NCBI RefSeq assembly: GCF_002272245.1
Contig: NZ_NPDD01000069.1
Location: 48,766-112,765 of the forward strand
Direction: 5' to 3'
Source: Bacillus sp. 7884-1
GTDB taxonomy: Bacteria > Bacillota > Bacilli > Bacillales > Cytobacillaceae
DNA: 64,000 nt
In this document: positions 60,311 to 64,000 of the stretch, piece after piece
Layout of the letters: every line of letters begins with the position of its first letter
How positions within the stretch are numbered: position 1 is the stretch's first letter
Translations under genes and position numbers: made by a program
The notes under the pieces: generated by a model
Database searches by the model: none
The model's input: only the letters and a program-made list of their open reading frames with translations
Told to the model about the DNA's origin: nothing

Positions 60311-61289
60311 TTTTTCGAATTAAATGACGCCGTGGGATTGGTATAGAAAAGGTATCAATATCAATAATAAACTTGGGACGCTGCTTTGATTCCTTATAAA
60401 TTTTCCCTACATACTCTCCAATTAACCCAATAGCAATTAGCTGCAAGCCGCCAATCAACCAGATAGAAGTGATAAGTGATGTCCATCCTGTTTGTGTTTC
60501 CCCAAGTGTTTTCAGCATTAAAAAGTATAAGCCAAATACCAGGCTTAGGAAAAAGGAAACAAAACCGATTATTAATACAAAGCGAATAGGAGAAACAGAA
60601 AAGGAGGTGATTCCATCAAAGGCAAAAGCCAGCATTTTTTTTAACGGGTACTTTGTTTCACCTGCTTGTCTTTCTTTACGGTCATAGTAGACAACATCCG
60701 AACGAAATCCAAGGAGTGGCACAATACCGCGTAAAAAAAGATTTACCTCTTTAAATCCTTCTAACTCCATTAAAGCTCGTTTACTCATTAAACGAAAATC
60801 CGCATGGTTATAAACAAGATCAACACCCAATTTTTTCATTACCTTATAAAAACCTTGAGCCGTACTCCTCTTAAAGATGGTGTCAGTATCCCTTCGCTTT
60901 CGAACGCCATACACAATTTCATTTCCTTCATTAAATTTATGGATAAATTCACGAATAACCTGAACATCATCCTGTAGGTCTGCGTCAATAGAGACAACAC
61001 AATCTGAAGTATCCTTTGCTGCAAACAAGCCTGCTAACAATGCGTTTTGATGACCAACATTTCTTGATAATTTTATTCCGCGGACATGCTCATTTCTTAA
61101 TCCTGCTTTATAAATGATTTCCCATGTTCGATCCTTACTTCCATCATCTACGAACAATATCTTGGTTTTGTTAGAAACAAGCTGTTCGCTGACCAATTGT
61201 TTTACGAACTGGTTCAGTTGATGAATGGTTTCAGGTAAAACATCTTCTTCATTATAACAAGGTACGACTATCGTCAGGACAGGTTCCAT
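60279..61289 (-). CDS. GT2 polyprenyl-phosphate glycosyltransferase (GtrB/YkoT-like)
   Basis: A 336-residue family 2 glycosyltransferase of the GtrB/dolichol-phosphate-mannose-synthase type. The nucleotide-sugar domain starts with LTIVVPCYNEEDVLPETIH; the metal motif is VSIDADLQDD near residue 100, and QAGETKYPLKKMLAFAFDGI precedes two C-terminal membrane helices (FVSFFLSLVFGLYFLM and LIGGLQLIAIGLIGEYVG). It should load a sugar from UDP- or GDP-sugar onto undecaprenyl phosphate. It works with the overlapping GtrA gene and the membrane protein gene upstream. Confidence 0.9.
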   Translation of the reverse strand: MEPVLTIVVPCYNEEDVLPETIHQLNQFVKQLVSEQLVSNKTKILFVDDGSKDRTWEIIYKAGLRNEHVRGIKLSRNVGHQNALLAGLFAAKDTSDCVVSIDADLQDDVQVIREFIHKFNEGNEIVYGVRKRRDTDTIFKRSTAQGFYKVMKKLGVDLVYNHADFRLMSKRALMELEGFKEVNLFLRGIVPLLGFRSDVVYYDRKERQAGETKYPLKKMLAFAFDGITSFSVSPIRFVLIIGFVSFFLSLVFGLYFLMLKTLGETQTGWTSLITSIWLIGGLQLIAIGLIGEYVGKIYKESKQRPKFIIDIDTFSIPIPRRHLIRKNEEEEFYKTN

Positions 61290-61310
61290 ATCTGTAATAA
61301 CCCCCGATGT

Positions 61311-62984
61311 TTATAAAGTCTTGTATAAATAGATTTTCCATGCGGAACTTTTCGATTCAAATACCTTATCCAGTGTCAGTTGATTTTCCTCTGAGTTTGT
61401 TATGGGTAATGCAGAAAGGATATATGTACCACCCATCTCTTTAAACACAGACGTATTTAATTGCAAGTTGTTTAATTTCCTTTTGGAGTCCTTTTTGATC
61501 ATATATTTTTTTCCAAGCTGGTCCGTAAAGATATAACAGCGCCCGCCCCATTGATCAAAGTATTTGCGAATCGTTTTATCTTTTGCTAATTCCGACTCTA
61601 TTATTTTTCTAAACTTGTGCTTATAGGTTAATGGATAAAAGTTATTATAGGTATCTAGCGTGTAAAAGCCATTATACTGGGAAATGGCAGGATGAATTCC
61701 GATACTAGCCACCCGATAATTTTCTTGATCTTGTCCGATGTGCTCTTTTATCTCTGTAAATAATTCCTCCGCATAAAATTCTTTAACTGTAGGCTTTTTC
61801 TGATAGATAATCTCATCATTAAATAAACATAATAAAAGAATTTGCAGGATCGCTAACCATTTTGCCGTTTTCGACCAGCTATGTCCTTGAAGAGAGAGTA
61901 TCTTCAATGCCAGGGCAAATCCAGCATATATGACCATCGGCCTTAAAAAGTGATAGCGGGCAAAATTAAAGGTATCCATAAAGTGAAACCTTTTCGTTAA
62001 CGGTAACCAGCCTTTATAAAACCAAAAAGCATACCAGAGAGATAACAAGATATTTAAGACAAATAAAAAGACAAAAAGCTTTTCCTGTTTCCAAAGTTTT
62101 TTTGTAAAGACAAAATAAAGGGCAATTAACGTAACGGGTAAAATAAATAAACCATGCACCGTCATTACATGCGTATGTCCTAAAACATAATTTTTTAGTG
62201 TTAATCGTACTACTCTCCATAAGGGTAAGGAAGCATGGAAATATTCGTCACGGCTGTTTGGTTCAGTGGAAAATAAGAAAGAATAAATCAATCGATATTC
62301 AACGAGCATGAAAATACAAGTCATATAGGCAATAGAAAAAAAGAAACGAAGATTCCATCCTTTGCCTCTGACAACATCCAGGAGCCAACAGATTCCCATA
62401 GCACTTAAAAAAAAGAAAAAACCTAAAACAATACTTGCGTAAAATGGAATTAGTGTTAGGACTATGTAATCTTTCTTCGTTCCCTCTCCGTTTCGAATAT
62501 TAAGGAAAGCCCACAATGCAAGCGGCATTCCCATTGTACTAAGCATTCCTGATGGCCAAAAGGGGGTTAAACTAAAGGCAAGTGCAGTGCCAATCTGCAG
62601 GAAGGTCCATCTATCATCTGAAAGGAAATGTTTTTTTAATAGTAAATACATCCCTATAAATGCAACTATTCTGGTTAATGCCTGACTGAGACCATAGGCA
62701 ATCATGGTTGGAAACAACGCATAGAGCCAAACAATAATACTGTATTCCGTCCCAAATGCATTTCTTGGCACCCCATTAATAATTTGGGGAATCACAGCAT
62801 TTACATCTCCAAACATTTGACCGCTTCTGGCTAGAACTTTATACCATGCTAAATTCGAATCCAAGTTATCATGAACACGGATATGAGCATTCTCTTGGAG
62901 AATAAAGAGTGGGGAAAGATATATAGTTAAAATCAGTAAAGCAAAAAGGATGAATCTCAGCTCTTTTTTCGTATCTCTGTACAC
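61311..62984 (-). CDS. ykoS: Multispanning membrane protein, YkoS-like (DUF6044)
   Basis: A 557-residue polytopic membrane protein with about 11 helices, resembling Bacillus YkoS (DUF6044) in length and context. A first helix (FILFALLILTIYLSPLFIL) is followed by an extracytoplasmic loop with HDNLDSNLAWYKVLARSG, where acidic residues suggest a GT-C-type sugar transferase active site. A soluble domain occupies about residues 400-557. It starts at GTG 62984 with GAGGTG 7 bases upstream. The gene is first in an operon with GT2 and GtrA genes, so it likely transfers the lipid-linked sugar to a wall polymer or protein. Confidence 0.82.
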   Translation of the reverse strand: MYRDTKKELRFILFALLILTIYLSPLFILQENAHIRVHDNLDSNLAWYKVLARSGQMFGDVNAVIPQIINGVPRNAFGTEYSIIVWLYALFPTMIAYGLSQALTRIVAFIGMYLLLKKHFLSDDRWTFLQIGTALAFSLTPFWPSGMLSTMGMPLALWAFLNIRNGEGTKKDYIVLTLIPFYASIVLGFFFFLSAMGICWLLDVVRGKGWNLRFFFSIAYMTCIFMLVEYRLIYSFLFSTEPNSRDEYFHASLPLWRVVRLTLKNYVLGHTHVMTVHGLFILPVTLIALYFVFTKKLWKQEKLFVFLFVLNILLSLWYAFWFYKGWLPLTKRFHFMDTFNFARYHFLRPMVIYAGFALALKILSLQGHSWSKTAKWLAILQILLLCLFNDEIIYQKKPTVKEFYAEELFTEIKEHIGQDQENYRVASIGIHPAISQYNGFYTLDTYNNFYPLTYKHKFRKIIESELAKDKTIRKYFDQWGGRCYIFTDQLGKKYMIKKDSKRKLNNLQLNTSVFKEMGGTYILSALPITNSEENQLTLDKVFESKSSAWKIYLYKTL

Positions 62985-63104
62985 TCATTCACACCTCGTA
63001 AACCTGTGTCCTCTATATAACCTTATGTTTAATAAAGTTTGCAAATGGGATGGAAATTATTCCTTTTTATCAATTGTTTTCCTCCCTAAAAGAAGGCTCT
63101 AGAT

Positions 63105-63143
63105 AAAAAAATAACCTTCCGAATGAATGAAAGGTTATTTTTT
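63105..63143. terminator. Terminator after the Spo0E-like gene
   Basis: AAAAAATAACCTT and AAGGTTATTTTTT form a 13-pair stem with a 12-base loop, just downstream of the 54-residue gene. It is bidirectional in form. Confidence 0.88.
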
Positions 63144-63150
63144 ACCTGAT

Positions 63151-63315
63151 TTAATGTTTTATTTGTATATTACCGTATACATTTAAAAGTAGGTCGAGCT
63201 TTTGGCTGCATTGAACAACATTTGGGTTACAGTATCCATATTGTTGCGCTAGATCAATCATTTCTATCCTCGTTTTTTCAATATCAGATAACAAATAGTA
63301 CATGCTGGTTTCCAT
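63151..63315 (-). CDS. Spo0E-like sporulation phosphatase
   Basis: A 54-residue protein of the Spo0E family, which dephosphorylates Spo0A-P and delays sporulation. The helical hairpin reads SDIEKTRIEMIDLAQQYG, a loop with GYCNPNVVQ, then CSQKLDLLLNVY. The SQKLD segment is the family's signature (usually SxxLD), with its catalytic Asp present. ATG 63315 has AGAGG 8 bases upstream; a second ATG at 63303 would shorten it by four residues. It stands alone between a terminator and the YugN gene. Confidence 0.88.
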   Translation of the reverse strand: METSMYYLLSDIEKTRIEMIDLAQQYGYCNPNVVQCSQKLDLLLNVYGNIQIKH

Positions 63316-63457
63316 AGCTCCAACCTCTTTTCATGTTTATAACATATTTATATTATTAACCTTAATTTATAAATTTTAACAATATAATACAAGTAGAATT
63401 ATTAAAAATTATTGTATCTTTCGTGAACATTATACTAGTACAATATTCCTAACGGGT

Positions 63458-63856
63458 TTATTCTGTACTTAATATAGATTCAAGTTCCTTTACAAGGGCC
63501 TTCCCTGTTTCAATATACTGTTCAGGAAAACTGGCGTCCTTATCAACTGGTTCAGAAAATTGATTTAAAGTGCCTGCGTCACCAATGTGGTCATCAAGTC
63601 CTATTTGATATTTATGAGACAATAGGAATGGACGGCTAAGCTCCACTGTACAGTTTCGTGCGTCTAACTGGCCATCTATGGCTGAAAATGGCAGCCTCAG
63701 AAATTGATATCCCACTTCATCATTTATTTTGTAGTCAAAGGCACCATGGTCATAATCCCAGTTATCGCCGATTGCATAACCGATTGGTTTTAATTTTTGT
63801 TCCAGCTTATACAAATCAAACTGCTTACCTTCTACACTTGATGGTATTTCAATCAT
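63458..63856 (-). CDS. yugN: YugN-like family protein
   Basis: A 132-residue soluble protein of the YugN-like family (PF08868) common in Bacillaceae. Recognisable segments are IPSSVEGKQFDLYKLEQKLK, then GYAIGDNWDYDHGAFDYKI, then RPFLLSHKYQIGLDDHIGD. The function of the family is not known. GGGGG lies 7 bases before ATG 63856. No operon partner is seen: a strong hairpin lies upstream and the Spo0E-like gene is 142 bases downstream. Confidence 0.85.
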   Translation of the reverse strand: MIEIPSSVEGKQFDLYKLEQKLKPIGYAIGDNWDYDHGAFDYKINDEVGYQFLRLPFSAIDGQLDARNCTVELSRPFLLSHKYQIGLDDHIGDAGTLNQFSEPVDKDASFPEQYIETGKALVKELESILSTE

Positions 63857-63904
63857 GATCGAGCCCCCTTATCATCATTATTTATTAGTTTCTCCAAAAA
63901 AGAT

Positions 63905-63945
63905 AAAAAATAGAGTACTGATTTTGTCAGTACTCTACTTTTTTA
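63905..63945. terminator. Bidirectional terminator upstream of yugN
   Basis: A perfect 11-pair stem, TAGAGTACTGA and TCAGTACTCTA, with a 5-base loop and A/T runs on both sides. It probably ends a gene lying right of the window. Confidence 0.85.
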
Positions 63946-63964
63946 TTTGCTGTGCTGTATTGGG

Positions 63965-64000
63965 TCTGTTGATTTGCGCTCCAGGCGCTTCGCTTTCCGC
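63965..64000. repeat. Left end of a GC-rich Bacillus-type intergenic repeat (cut by window)
   Basis: The last 36 bases, beginning GTCTGTTGATTTGCGCTCC and ending GCTTCGCTTTCCGC, match by eye the start of a repetitive palindromic element of about 150 bases found many times between genes in Bacillus-related genomes. Its GC content stands out from the AT-rich flank. The remainder lies outside the window. Confidence 0.65.

Noticed and set aside
1..64000. tRNA, rRNA, CRISPR arrays, insertion sequences or prophage genes
   Set aside because: No cloverleaf, regularly spaced repeats, transposase or phage structural gene was recognised on reading the window.

Overview
The window reads as chromosome from a spore-forming Bacillaceae bacterium (Bacillus/Neobacillus type). 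The support is low to moderate GC content, strong AGGAGG-type ribosome binding sites, CcpA-type cre boxes, a Spo0E-like phosphatase gene, YteA/YugN/YkoS/DUF4025-type genes, and a GC-rich Bacillus-type intergenic repeat entering at the right edge. No tRNA, rRNA, CRISPR array, transposase or phage gene was seen.

Positions 1 to about 47,150 form one very large carbohydrate-utilisation locus, entirely on the minus strand and running off the left edge. It holds three GH38 alpha-mannosidases, GH20, GH1 and GH36-type glycosidases, two further (alpha/alpha)-barrel-like proteins, two sugar ABC importers without an ATPase gene, two DUF624 (YesL-like) membrane proteins, two FGGY kinases, a ROK kinase, a DUF1537 acid-sugar kinase, three aldolases, a SIS isomerase, three Gfo/Idh/MocA oxidoreductases, two sugar-phosphate-isomerase-like TIM barrels, a tandem metallo-beta-lactamase protein, a 1,043-residue double-FAD oxidoreductase, an amidohydrolase and an Asp/Glu-racemase-like protein. 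DeoR and LacI regulators sit inside it. Several functions occur twice (GH38, FGGY kinase, FBA-type aldolase, binding protein plus two permeases, DUF624), so the locus looks like two related modules joined together. The likely flow is import of mannose-containing oligosaccharides or glycosides, intracellular cleavage by hydrolysis and possibly by oxidation/elimination through 3-keto sugars, then phosphorylation and aldol cleavage.

Regulatory DNA in this locus is readable in places. A perfect cre box lies between -35 and -10 of the first binding-protein gene. The LacI gene has two GGAACGTTCCC operators 256 bp apart in its leader, and the same palindrome recurs inside two coding sequences of the locus (21,823 and 27,930), suggesting a regulon-wide role.

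Positions 47,150 to 50,400 switch to the plus strand: a MarR repressor with two tandem operators on its own promoter, an MFS exporter, and a minimal FAD protein. Positions 50,450 to 53,300 (minus) hold a HTH-TPR regulator, a 50-residue secreted pro-peptide directly downstream, and a subtilisin-like protease upstream. This looks like an NprR/NprX-type peptide quorum-sensing pair. Positions 53,400 to 64,000 are housekeeping: a cysteine-containing beta-rich protein, CorA and CDF metal transporters, small sporulation-type genes, a YteA zinc-finger protein, an amino-acid permease, a LysE exporter, a GtrA/GT2/YkoS-type membrane glycosylation operon, a short Spo0E-like gene and YugN.
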